NCBI GenBank assembly: GCA_009746045.1
Contig: RPFO01000782.1
Span: forward strand, 62,001 to 126,000
Origin: Mesostigma viride
Taxonomy: Eukaryota > Streptophyta > Mesostigmatophyceae > Mesostigmatales > Mesostigmataceae
Length of the DNA stretch: 64,000 nt
Direction: 5' to 3'
Below, piece after piece: positions 34,901 through 47,879 of this stretch (positions are counted from its first letter, which is position 1; each line of letters begins with the position of its first letter). Below the pieces are notes generated by a model, which saw nothing but the letters and a program-made list of their open reading frames with translations, was not told where the DNA came from and did no database searches. The position numbers and the translations under genes were made by a program.

Positions 34901-37900
34901 GGCATTCATGATGGATTGTCGAGGTAGCAGGCGAGTGGCATTCATGATGGATTGTCGAGGTAGCAGGCGAGTGGCATTCATGATGGATTGTCGAGGTAGC
35001 AGGCGAGTGGCATTCATGATGGATTGTCGAGGTAGCAGGCGAGTGGCATTCATGATGGATTGTCGAGGTAGCAGGCGAGTGGCATTCATGATGGATTGTC
35101 GAGGTAGCAGGCGAGTGGCATTCATGATGGATTGTCGAGGTAGCAGGCGAGTGGCATTCATGATGGATTGTCGAGGTAGCAGGCGAGTGGCATTCATGAT
35201 GGATTGTCGAGGTAGCAGGCGAGTGGCATTCATGATGGATTGTCGAGGTAGCAGGCGAGTGGCATTCATGATGGATTGTCGAGGTAGCAGGCGAGTGGCA
35301 TTCATGATGGATTGTCGAGGTAGCAGGCGAGTGGCATTCATGATGGATTGTCGAGGTAGCAGGCGAGTGGCATTCATGATGGATTGTCGAGGTAGCAGGC
35401 GAGTGGCATTCATGATGGATTGTCGAGGTAGCAGGCGAGTGGCATTCATGATGGATTGTCGAGGTAGCAGGCGAGTGGCATTCATGATGGATTGTCGAGG
35501 TAGCAGGCGAGTGGCATTCATGATGGATTGTCGAGGTAGCAGGCGAGTGGCATTCATGATGGATTGTCGAGGTAGCAGGCGAGTGGCATTCATGATGGAT
35601 TGTCGAGGTAGCAGGCGAGTGGCATTCATGATGGATTGTCGAGGTAGCAGGCGAGTGGCATTCATGATGGATTGTCGAGGTAGCAGGCGAGTGGCATTCA
35701 TGATGGATTGTCGAGGTAGCAGGCGAGTGGCATTCATGATGGATTGTCGAGGTAGCAGGCGAGTGGCATTCATGATGGATTGTCGAGGTAGCAGGCGAGT
35801 GGCATTCATGATGGATTGTCGAGGTAGCAGGCGAGTGGCATTCATGATGGATTGTCGAGGTAGCAGGCGAGTGGCATTCATGATGGATTGTCGAGGTAGC
35901 AGGCGAGTGGCATTCATGATGGATTGTCGAGGTAGCAGGCGAGTGGCATTCATGATGGATTGTCGAGGTAGCAGGCGAGTGGCATTCATGATGGATTGTC
36001 GAGGTAGCAGGCGAGTGGCATTCATGATGGATTGTCGAGGTAGCAGGCGAGTGGCATTCATGATGGATTGTCGAGGTAGCAGGCGAGTGGCATTCATGAT
36101 GGATTGTCGAGGTAGCAGGCGAGTGGCATTCATGATGGATTGTCGAGGTAGCAGGCGAGTGGCATTCATGATGGATTGTCGAGGTAGCAGGCGAGTGGCA
36201 TTCATGATGGATTGTCGAGGTAGCAGGCGAGTGGCATTCATGATGGATTGTCGAGGTAGCAGGCGAGTGGCATTCATGATGGATTGTCGAGGTAGCAGGC
36301 GAGTGGCATTCATGATGGATTGTCGAGGTAGCAGGCGAGTGGCATTCATGATGGATTGTCGAGGTAGCAGGCGAGTGGCATTCATGATGGATTGTCGAGG
36401 TAGCAGGCGAGTGGCATTCATGATGGATTGTCGAGGTAGCAGGCGAGTGGCATTCATGATGGATTGTCGAGGTAGCAGGCGAGTGGCATTCATGATGGAT
36501 TGTCGAGGTAGCAGGCGAGTGGCATTCATGATGGATTGTCGAGGTAGCAGGCGAGTGGCATTCATGATGGATTGTCGAGGTAGCAGGCGAGTGGCATTCA
36601 TGATGGATTGTCGAGGTAGCAGGCGAGTGGCATTCATGATGGATTGTCGAGGTAGCAGGCGAGTGGCATTCATGATGGATTGTCGAGGTAGCAGGCGAGT
36701 GGCATTCATGATGGATTGTCGAGGTAGCAGGCGAGTGGCATTCATGATGGATTGCCGAGGTAGCAGGCGAGTGGCATTCATGATGGATTGTCGAGGTAGC
36801 AGGCGAGTGGCATTCATGATGGATTGTCGAGGTAGCAGGCGAGTGGCATTCATGATGGATTGTCGAGGTAGCAGGCGAGTGGCATTCATGATGGATTGTC
36901 GAGGTAGCAGGCGAGTGGCATTCATGATGGATTGTCGAGGTAGCAGGCGAGTGGCATTCATGATGGATTGTCGAGGTAGCAGGCGAGTGGCATTCATGAT
37001 GGATTGTCGAGGTAGCAGGCGAGTGGCATTCATGATGGATTGTCGAGGTAGCAGGCGAGTGGCATTCATGATGGATTGTCGAGGTAGCAGGCGAGTGGCA
37101 TTCATGATGGATTGTCGAGGTAGCAGGCGAGTGGCATTCATGATGGATTGTCGAGGTAGCAGGCGAGTGGCATTCATGATGGATTGTCGAGGTAGCAGGC
37201 GAGTGGCATTCATGATGGATTGTCGAGGTAGCAGGCGAGTGGCATTCATGATGGATTGTCGAGGTAGCAGGCGAGTGGCATTCATGATGGATTGTCGAGG
37301 TAGCAGGCGAGTGGCATTCATGATGGATTGTCGAGGTAGCAGGCGAGTGGCATTCATGATGGATTGTCGAGGTAGCAGGCGAGTGGCATTCATGATGGAT
37401 TGTCGAGGTAGCAGGCGAGTGGCATTCATGATGGATTGTCGAGGTAGCAGGCGAGTGGCATTCATGATGGATTGTCGAGGTAGCAGGCGAGTGGCATTCA
37501 TGATGGATTGTCGAGGTAGCAGGCGAGTGGCATTCATGATGGATTGTCGAGGTAGCAGGCGAGTGGCATTCATGATGGATTGTCGAGGTAGCAGGCGAGT
37601 GGCATTCATGATGGATTGTCGAGGTAGCAGGCGAGTGGCATTCATGATGGATTGTCGAGGTAGCAGGCGAGTGGCATTCATGATGGATTGTCGAGGTAGC
37701 AGGCGAGTGGCATTCATGATGGATTGTCGAGGTAGCAGGCGAGTGGCATTCATGATGGATTGTCGAGGTAGCAGGCGAGTGGCATTCATGATGGATTGTC
37801 GAGGTAGCAGGCGAGTGGCATTCATGATGGATTGTCGAGGTAGCAGGCGAGTGGCATTCATGATGGATTGTCGAGGTAGCAGGCGAGTGGCATTCATGAT

Positions 37901-40900
37901 GGATTGTCGAGGTAGCAGGCGAGTGGCATTCATGATGGATTGTCGAGGTAGCAGGCGAGTGGCATTCATGATGGATTGTCGAGGTAGCAGGCGAGTGGCA
38001 TTCATGATGGATTGTCGAGGTAGCAGGCGAGTGGCATTCATGATGGATTGTCGAGGTAGCAGGCGAGTGGCATTCATGATGGATTGTCGAGGTAGCAGGC
38101 GAGTGGCATTCATGATGGATTGTCGAGGTAGCAGGCGAGTGGCATTCATGATGGATTGTCGAGGTAGCAGGCGAGTGGCATTCATGATGGATTGTCGAGG
38201 TAGCAGGCGAGTGGCATTCATGATGGATTGTCGAGGTAGCAGGCGAGTGGCATTCATGATGGATTGTCGAGGTAGCAGGCGAGTGGCATTCATGATGGAT
38301 TGTCGAGGTAGCAGGCGAGTGGCATTCATGATGGATTGTCGAGGTAGCAGGCGAGTGGCATTCATGATGGATTGTCGAGGTAGCAGGCGAGTGGCATTCA
38401 TGATGGATTGTCGAGGTAGCAGGCGAGTGGCATTCATGATGGATTGTCGAGGTAGCAGGCGAGTGGCATTCATGATGGATTGTCGAGGTAGCAGGCGAGT
38501 GGCATTCATGATGGATTGTCGAGGTAGCAGGCGAGTGGCATTCATGATGGATTGTCGAGGTAGCAGGCGAGTGGCATTCATGATGGATTGTCGAGGTAGC
38601 AGGCGAGTGGCATTCATGATGGATTGTCGAGGTAGCAGGCGAGTGGCATTCATGATGGATTGTCGAGGTAGCAGGCGAGTGGCATTCATGATGGATTGTC
38701 GAGGTAGCAGGCGAGTGGCATTCATGATGGATTGTCGAGGTAGCAGGCGAGTGGCATTCATGATGGATTGTCGAGGTAGCAGGCGAGTGGCATTCATGAT
38801 GGATTGTCGAGGTAGCAGGCGAGTGGCATTCATGATGGATTGTCGAGGTAGCAGGCGAGTGGCATTCATGATGGATTGTCGAGGTAGCAGGCGAGTGGCA
38901 TTCATGATGGATTGTCGAGGTAGCAGGCGAGTGGCATTCATGATGGATTGTCGAGGTAGCAGGCGAGTGGCATTCATGATGGATTGTCGAGGTAGCAGGC
39001 GAGTGGCATTCATGATGGATTGTCGAGGTAGCAGGCGAGTGGCATTCATGATGGATTGTCGAGGTAGCAGGCGAGTGGCATTCATGATGGATTGTCGAGG
39101 TAGCAGGCGAGTGGCATTCATGATGGATTGTCGAGGTAGCAGGCGAGTGGCATTCATGATGGATTGTCGAGGTAGCAGGCGAGTGGCATTCATGATGGAT
39201 TGTCGAGGTAGCAGGCGAGTGGCATTCATGATGGATTGTCGAGGTAGCAGGCGAGTGGCATTCATGATGGATTGTCGAGGTAGCAGGCGAGTGGCATTCA
39301 TGATGGATTGTCGAGGTAGCAGGCGAGTGGCATTCATGATGGATTGTCGAGGTAGCAGGCGAGTGGCATTCATGATGGATTGTCGAGGTAGCAGGCGAGT
39401 GGCATTCATGATGGATTGTCGAGGTAGCAGGCGAGTGGCATTCATGATGGATTGTCGAGGTAGCAGGCGAGTGGCATTCATGATGGATTGTCGAGGTAGC
39501 AGGCGAGTGGCATTCATGATGGATTGTCGAGGTAGCAGGCGAGTGGCATTCATGATGGATTGTCGAGGTAGCAGGCGAGTGGCATTCATGATGGATTGTC
39601 GAGGTAGCAGGCGAGTGGCATTCATGATGGATTGTCGAGGTAGCAGGCGAGTGGCATTCATGATGGATTGTCGAGGTAGCAGGCGAGTGGCATTCATGAT
39701 GGATTGTCGAGGTAGCAGGCGAGTGGCATTCATGATGGATTGTCGAGGTAGCAGGCGAGTGGCATTCATGATGGATTGTCGAGGTAGCAGGCGAGTGGCA
39801 TTCATGATGGATTGTCGAGGTAGCAGGCGAGTGGCATTCATGATGGATTGTCGAGGTAGCAGGCGAGTGGCATTCATGATGGATTGTCGAGGTAGCAGGC
39901 GAGTGGCATTCATGATGGATTGTCGAGGTAGCAGGCGAGTGGCATTCATGATGGATTGTCGAGGTAGCAGGCGAGTGGCATTCATGATGGATTGTCGAGG
40001 TAGCAGGCGAGTGGCATTCATGATGGATTGTCGAGGTAGCAGGCGAGTGGCATTCATGATGGATTGTCGAGGTAGCAGGCGAGTGGCATTCATGATGGAT
40101 TGTCGAGGTAGCAGGCGAGTGGCATTCATGATGGATTGTCGAGGTAGCAGGCGAGTGGCATTCATGATGGATTGTCGAGGTAGCAGGCGAGTGGCATTCA
40201 TGATGGATTGTCGAGGTAGCAGGCGAGTGGCATTCATGATGGATTGTCGAGGTAGCAGGCGAGTGGCATTCATGATGGATTGTCGAGGTAGCAGGCGAGT
40301 GGCATTCATGATGGATTGTCGAGGTAGCAGGCGAGTGGCATTCATGATGGATTGTCGAGGTAGCAGGCGAGTGGCATTCATGATGGATTGTCGAGGTAGC
40401 AGGCGAGTGGCATTCATGATGGATTGTCGAGGTAGCAGGCGAGTGGCATTCATGATGGATTGTCGAGGTAGCAGGCGAGTGGCATTCATGATGGATTGTC
40501 GAGGTAGCAGGCGAGTGGCATTCATGATGGATTGTCGAGGTAGCAGGCGAGTGGCATTCATGATGGATTGTCGAGGTAGCAGGCGAGTGGCATTCATGAT
40601 GGATTGTCGAGGTAGCAGGCGAGTGGCATTCATGATGGATTGTCGAGGTAGCAGGCGAGTGGCATTCATGATGGATTGTCGAGGTAGCAGGCGAGTGGCA
40701 TTCATGATGGATTGTCGAGGTAGCAGGCGAGTGGCATTCATGATGGATTGTCGAGGTAGCAGGCGAGTGGCATTCATGATGGATTGTCGAGGTAGCAGGC
40801 GAGTGGCATTCATGATGGATTGTCGAGGTAGCAGGCGAGTGGCATTCATGATGGATTGTCGAGGTAGCAGGCGAGTGGCATTCATGATGGATTGTCGAGG

Positions 40901-43900
40901 TAGCAGGCGAGTGGCATTCATGATGGATTGTCGAGGTAGCAGGCGAGTGGCATTCATGATGGATTGTCGAGGTAGCAGGCGAGTGGCATTCATGATGGAT
41001 TGTCGAGGTAGCAGGCGAGTGGCATTCATGATGGATTGTCGAGGTAGCAGGCGAGTGGCATTCATGATGGATTGTCGAGGTAGCAGGCGAGTGGCATTCA
41101 TGATGGATTGTCGAGGTAGCAGGCGAGTGGCATTCATGATGGATTGTCGAGGTAGCAGGCGAGTGGCATTCATGATGGATTGCCGAGGTAGCAGGCGAGT
41201 GGCATTCATGATGGATTGTCGAGGTAGCAGGCGAGTGGCATTCATGATGGATTGCCGAGGTAGCAGGCGAGTGGCATTCATGATGGATTGTCGAGGTAGC
41301 AGGCGAGTGGCATTCATGATGGATTGTCGAGGTAGCAGGCGAGTGGCATTCATGATGGATTGTCGAGGTAGCAGGCGAGTGGCATTCATGATGGATTGTC
41401 GAGGTAGCAGGCGAGTGGCATTCATGATGGATTGTCGAGGTAGCAGGCGAGTGGCATTCATGATGGATTGTCGAGGTAGCAGGCGAGTGGCATTCATGAT
41501 GGATTGTCGAGGTAGCAGGCGAGTGGCATTCATGATGGATTGTCGAGGTAGCAGGCGAGTGGCATTCATGATGGATTGTCGAGGTAGCAGGCGAGTGGCA
41601 TTCATGATGGATTGTCGAGGTAGCAGGCGAGTGGCATTCATGATGGATTGTCGAGGTAGCAGGCGAGTGGCATTCATGATGGATTGCCGAGGTAGCAGGC
41701 GAGTGGCATTCATGATGGATTGTCGAGGTAGCAGGCGAGTGGCATTCATGATGGATTGTCGAGGTAGCAGGCGAGTGGCATTCATGATGGATTGTCGAGG
41801 TAGCAGGCGAGTGGCATTCATGATGGATTGTCGAGGTAGCAGGCGAGTGGCATTCATGATGGATTGTCGAGGTAGCAGGCGAGTGGCATTCATGATGGAT
41901 TGCCGAGGTAGCAGGCGAGTGGCATTCATGATGGATTGTCGAGGTAGCAGGCGAGTGGCATTCATGATGGATTGTCGAGGTAGCAGGCGAGTGGCATTCA
42001 TGATGGATTGTCGAGGTAGCAGGCGAGTGGCATTCATGATGGATTGTCGAGGTAGCAGGCGAGTGGCATTCATGATGGATTGTCGAGGTAGCAGGCGAGT
42101 GGCATTCATGATGGATTGTCGAGGTAGCAGGCGAGTGGCATTCATGATGGATTGTCGAGGTAGCAGGCGAGTGGCATTCATGATGGATTGTCGAGGTAGC
42201 AGGCGAGTGGCATTCATGATGGATTGTCGAGGTAGCAGGCGAGTGGCATTCATGATGGATTGTCGAGGTAGCAGGCGAGTGGCATTCATGATGGATTGTC
42301 GAGGTAGCAGGCGAGTGGCATTCATGATGGATTGTCGAGGTAGCAGGCGAGTGGCATTCATGATGGATTGTCGAGGTAGCAGGCGAGTGGCATTCATGAT
42401 GGATTGTCGAGGTAGCAGGCGAGTGGCATTCATGATGGATTGTCGAGGTAGCAGGCGAGTGGCATTCATGATGGATTGTCGAGGTAGCAGGCGAGTGGCA
42501 TTCATGATGGATTGTCGAGGTAGCAGGCGAGTGGCATTCATGATGGATTGTCGAGGTAGCAGGCGAGTGGCATTCATGATGGATTGTCGAGGTAGCAGGC
42601 GAGTGGCATTCATGATGGATTGTCGAGGTAGCAGGCGAGTGGCATTCATGATGGATTGTCGAGGTAGCAGGCGAGTGGCATTCATGATGGATTGTCGAGG
42701 TAGCAGGCGAGTGGCATTCATGATGGATTGTCGAGGTAGCAGGCGAGTGGCATTCATGATGGATTGTCGAGGTAGCAGGCGAGTGGCATTCATGATGGAT
42801 TGTCGAGGTAGCAGGCGAGTGGCATTCATGATGGATTGTCGAGGTAGCAGGCGAGTGGCATTCATGATGGATTGTCGAGGTAGCAGGCGAGTGGCATTCA
42901 TGATGGATTGTCGAGGTAGCAGGCGAGTGGCATTCATGATGGATTGTCGAGGTAGCAGGCGAGTGGCATTCATGATGGATTGTCGAGGTAGCAGGCGAGT
43001 GGCATTCATGATGGATTGTCGAGGTAGCAGGCGAGTGGCATTCATGATGGATTGTCGAGGTAGCAGGCGAGTGGCATTCATGATGGATTGTCGAGGTAGC
43101 AGGCGAGTGGCATTCATGATGGATTGTCGAGGTAGCAGGCGAGTGGCATTCATGATGGATTGTCGAGGTAGCAGGCGAGTGGCATTCATGATGGATTGTC
43201 GAGGTAGCAGGCGAGTGGCATTCATGATGGATTGTCGAGGTAGCAGGCGAGTGGCATTCATGATGGATTGTCGAGGTAGCAGGCGAGTGGCATTCATGAT
43301 GGATTGTCGAGGTAGCAGGCGAGTGGCATTCATGATGGATTGTCGAGGTAGCAGGCGAGTGGCATTCATGATGGATTGTCGAGGTAGCAGGCGAGTGGCA
43401 TTCATGATGGATTGTCGAGGTAGCAGGCGAGTGGCATTCATGATGGATTGTCGAGGTAGCAGGCGAGTGGCATTCATGATGGATTGTCGAGGTAGCAGGC
43501 GAGTGGCATTCATGATGGATTGTCGAGGTAGCAGGCGAGTGGCATTCATGATGGATTGTCGAGGTAGCAGGCGAGTGGCATTCATGATGGATTGTCGAGG
43601 TAGCAGGCGAGTGGCATTCATGATGGATTGTCGAGGTAGCAGGCGAGTGGCATTCATGATGGATTGTCGAGGTAGCAGGCGAGTGGCATTCATGATGGAT
43701 TGTCGAGGTAGCAGGCGAGTGGCATTCATGATGGATTGTCGAGGTAGCAGGCGAGTGGCATTCATGATGGATTGTCGAGGTAGCAGGCGAGTGGCATTCA
43801 TGATGGATTGTCGAGGTAGCAGGCGAGTGGCATTCATGATGGATTGTCGAGGTAGCAGGCGAGTGGCATTCATGATGGATTGTCGAGGTAGCAGGCGAGT

Positions 43901-46900
43901 GGCATTCATGATGGATTGTCGAGGTAGCAGGCGAGTGGCATTCATGATGGATTGTCGAGGTAGCAGGCGAGTGGCATTCATGATGGATTGTCGAGGTAGC
44001 AGGCGAGTGGCATTCATGATGGATTGTCGAGGTAGCAGGCGAGTGGCATTCATGATGGATTGCCGAGGTAGCAGGCGAGTGGCATTCATGATGGATTGTC
44101 GAGGTAGCAGGCGAGTGGCATTCATGATGGATTGTCGAGGTAGCAGGCGAGTGGCATTCATGATGGATTGTCGAGGTAGCAGGCGAGTGGCATTCATGAT
44201 GGATTGTCGAGGTAGCAGGCGAGTGGCATTCATGATGGATTGCCGAGGTAGCAGGCGAGTGGCATTCATGATGGATTGTCGAGGTAGCAGGCGAGTGGCA
44301 TTCATGATGGATTGTCGCGGTAGCAGGCGAGTGGCATTCATGATGGATTGCCGAGGTAGCAGGCGAGTGGCATTCATGATGGATTGTCGAGGTAGCAGGC
44401 GAGTGGCATTCATGATGGATTGTCGAGGTAGCAGGCGAGTGGCATTCATGATGGATTGTCGCGGTAGCAGGCGAGTGGCATTCATGATGGATTGTCGAGG
44501 TAGCAGGCGAGTGGCATTCATGATGGATTGTCCGAGGTAGCAGGCGAGTGGCATTCATGATGGATTGTCGAGGTGCAGGCGAGTGGCATTCATGATGGAT
44601 TGTCGAGGTAGCAGGCGAGTGGCATTCATGATGGATTGTCGAGGTGGCAGGCGAGTGGCATTCATGATGGATTGTCGAGGTAGCAGGCGAGTGGCATTCA
44701 TGATGGATTGTCGAGGTAGCAGGCGAGTGGCATTCATGATGGATTGTCGAGGTAGCAGGCGAGTGGCATTCATGATGGATTGTCGAGGTAGCAGGCGAGT
44801 GGCATTCATGATGGATTGTCGAGGTAGCAGGCGAGTGGCATTCATGATGGATTGTCGAGGTAGCAGGCGAGTGGCATTCATGATGGATTGTCGAGGTAGC
44901 AGGCGAGTGGCATTCATGATGGATTGTCGCGGTAGCAGGCGAGTGGCATTCATGATGGATTGCCGAGGTAGCAGGCGAGTGGCATTCATGATGGATTGCG
45001 AGGTAGCAGGCGAGTGGCATTCATGATGGATTGTCGAGGTAGCAGGCGAGTGGCATTCATGATGGATTGTCGAGGTAGCAGGCGAGTGGCATTCATGATG
45101 GATTGCCGAGGTAGCAGGCGAGTGGCATTCATGATGGATTGTCGAGGTAGCAGGCGAGTGGCATTCATGATGGATTGCGAGGTAGCAGGCGAGTGGCATT
45201 CATGATGGATTGCCGAGGTAGCAGGCGAGTGGCATTCATGATGGATTGTCGAGGTAGCAGGCGAGTGGCATTCATGATGGATTGTCGAGGTAGCAGGCGA
45301 GTGGCATTCATGATGGATTGTCGAGGTAGCAGGCGAGTGGCATTCATGATGGATTGTCGAGGTGGCAGGCGAGTGGCATTCATGATGGATTGTCGAGGTA
45401 GCAGGCGAGTGGCATTCATGATGGATTGTCGAGGTAGCAGGCGAGTGGCATTCATGATGGATTGTCGAGGTAGCAGGCGAGTGGCATTCATGATGGATTG
45501 CGAGGTAGCAGGCGAGTGGCATTCATGATGGATTGTCGAGGTAGCAGGCGAGTGGCATTCATGATGGATTGTCGAGGTAGCAGGCGAGTGGCATTCATGA
45601 TGGATTGCCGAGGTAGCAGGCGAGTGGCATTCATGATGGATTGTCGAGGTAGCAGGCGAGTGGCATTCATGATGGATTGTCGAGGTAGCAGGCGAGTGGC
45701 ATTCATGATGGATTGTCCGAGGTAGCAGGCGAGTGGCATTCATGATGGATTGCCGAGGTAGCAGGCGAGTGGCATTCATGATGGATTGTCGAGGTAGCAG
45801 GCGAGTGGCATTCATGATGGATTGCCGAGGTAGCAGGCGAGTGGCATTCATGATGGATTGCGAGGTAGCAGGCGAGTGGCATTCATGATGGATTGTCCGA
45901 GGTAGCAGGCGAGTGGCATTCATGATGGATTGTCGAGGTAGCAGGCGAGTGGCATTCATGATGGATTGTCGAGGTGCAGGCGAGTGGCATTCATGATGGA
46001 TTGTCGAGGTAGCAGGCGAGTGGCATTCATGATGGATTGTCGAGGTAGGCAGGCGAGTGGCATTCATGATGGATTGTCGAGGTAGCAGGCGAGTGGCATT
46101 CATGATGGATTGTCGAGGTAGCAGGCGAGTGGCATTCATGATGGATTGTCGAGGTAGCAGGCGAGTGGCATTCATGATGGATTGTCGAGGTGGCAGGCGA
46201 GTGGCATTCATGATGGATTGCCGAGGTAGCAGGCGAGTGGCATTCATGATGGATTGTCAAGGTAGCAGGCGAGTGGCATTCATGATGGATTGCCGAGGTG
46301 GCAGGCGAGTGGCATTCATGATGGATTGTCGAGGTGGCAGGCGAGTGGCATTCATGATGGATTGCCGAGGTAGCATGCGAGTGGCATTCATGATGGATTG
46401 TCGAGGTAGCAGGCGAGTGGCATTCATGATGGATTGCCGAGGTAGCAGGCGAGTGGCATTCATGATGGATTGCCGAGGTAGCAGGCGAGTGGCATTCATG
46501 ATGGATTGCCGAGGTAGCAGGCGAGTGGCATTCATGATGGATTGCCGAGGTAGCAGGCGAGTGGCATTCATGATGGATTGTCGAGGTGGCAGGCGAGTGG
46601 CATTCATGATGGATTGTCGCGGTAGCAGGCGAGTGGCATTCATGATGGATTGTCGAGGTGGCAGGCGAGTGGCATTCATGATGGATTGTCGAGGTAGCAG
46701 GCGAGTGGCATTCATGATGGATTGTCGAGGTAGCAGGCGAGTGGCATTCATGATGGATTGTCGAGGTAAGCAGGCGGTGGCATTCATGATGGATTGTCGA
46801 ATGTAGCAGGCGAGTGGCATTCATGATGGATTGCTACATATAGCAGGCGAGTGGCATTCATGATGGATTAATCGAGGTACACAGGCGAGTGGCATTCATG

Positions 46901-46988
46901 ATGGAACGTCGAGGGCAGGCGAGTGGCATTCATGATGGATTCTCCCGATTTCTAGCCGGCGAGTGGCATTCATGATGGATTGTCGACA
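25998..46988. repeat. Giant 36-bp satellite array, about 580 units
   Basis: One tandem array of about 21 kb. Numbering a unit from ATG, positions 4-19 read GATTGTCGAGGTAGCA and the remaining 20 bp read GGCGAGTGGCATTCATGATG across the unit junction. Three zones are visible: 25998-29855 (about 107 mixed-variant units), 29856-44540 (about 408 units almost uniform apart from one T/C position) and 44541-46988 (about 68 units with single-base indels and decayed linkers at the right edge). Common variants are T9C, A12C and A16G. The plus strand is G-rich (14 G against 5 C per unit). Because 36 is a multiple of three, three of six frames stay open for kilobases; this is not evidence of coding. Edges are abrupt on the left and degenerate on the right. 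Confidence 0.98.
26748..27424. repeat. Sub-array with 42-bp variant units (6-bp insertion)
   Basis: Four units carry an extra TAGGCC between CATTC and ATGATG (at about 26751, 26793, 26980 and 27417), making 42-bp units. They occur nowhere else in the array, so they trace a local duplication. Confidence 0.85.
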
Positions 46989-47033
46989 GTAGAGGACAGC
47001 TCAGATGACGATTATATCCGGCCCCTCTAGTGA

Positions 47034-47164
47034 CTATATGGCTGGGGCATGCATGATGCAGACGATATTTGTCACTTTCGTGTAATTATTTTTCCTATAA
47101 TGAGATTAACATAGTTCTCCGCGGCATGCCCATGCGCACGACTCGCAAGTACTTACTTACTATA
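47034..47164 (+). repeat. Solo copy of the foldback-element arm
   Basis: About 130 bp from TATATGGCTGGGGCATG to AAGTACTTACTTAC match the left arm at 49545-49670. It lies 46 bp beyond the satellite. Confidence 0.7.
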
Positions 47165-47879
47165 CACAACGAGGACGAGCCACGAGCCATGCACGAGCGG
47201 ACATGGCTGACGGCGGAGCTCAGAACTTTAGCGCCTGAGCCCCAAATGCAGTCAGATCACTTGCAACCGATGCTTCTTTTCTAGGCGCATCTGCTCAGTA
47301 CTATATCATCGGTTACAGCTGTACCGCAGTATTGTGACCAGCCTGCACATGGACAGCAGCTATTACGCAAACTTAGCACCACGTCGTCTTTCTAAGATGC
47401 ACACGCTGATATTATATTTTCCCGAAGCTAAGTCGCAATATTATGACGAGCAAACGCTCGAAGTACGCCATGCAGCCTATCGGCTGCCAGCGATGAGCCA
47501 AGAAAATTTTCCTGCAGCTCCGGCTGTAGTTCCGCCTGGCCTGCCTGGCAGCGGGGACACTACTCAAGCGTCAGTAGTGCACTCGGCCAGCTCCTGCGGC
47601 ATGGCATGCATCCCAAACGCAGTCGCCCAACAGAATGGCGCCCAACAGAATTAGGCGCTTTCGGCCCCAACCTTTCAAGTCGACGATCAGGACTGGACCA
47701 AGTCATGGCGCCCCCGCGCCATGCTCTGCATTGCCTCTTCTTTGGGGACTACGCTTTCGCTTTACGACCTGTGCATCCATCTAGCTCGACAGCATCGACC
47801 GCCTCATCGACTCGGAGGGTACCTGGTTTAACACCAGGTAAGTCTCTGTTCCATGCAGGGTGCTCCTGCCCCATGCTCC
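47165..47879. other. Interval without a supported gene
   Basis: Short open frames only. The 5' part of the ORF1-only element that follows may begin in here (perhaps about 47650), but its boundary is not visible. Confidence 0.35.

Noticed and set aside
27416-46806. Enormous open frames (up to about 5,700 codons) with 12-residue repeats on both strands
   Set aside because: A 36-bp unit free of stops in three frames gives endless open frames; frames on both strands are open at once, stops and indels appear in diverged units, and no splice or start context exists.
46770-46988. CRISPR-like array at the satellite edge
   Set aside because: The repeat-plus-variable-spacer look is the decay of a tandem satellite; spacers are short and irregular, the host is eukaryotic and no cas genes exist.
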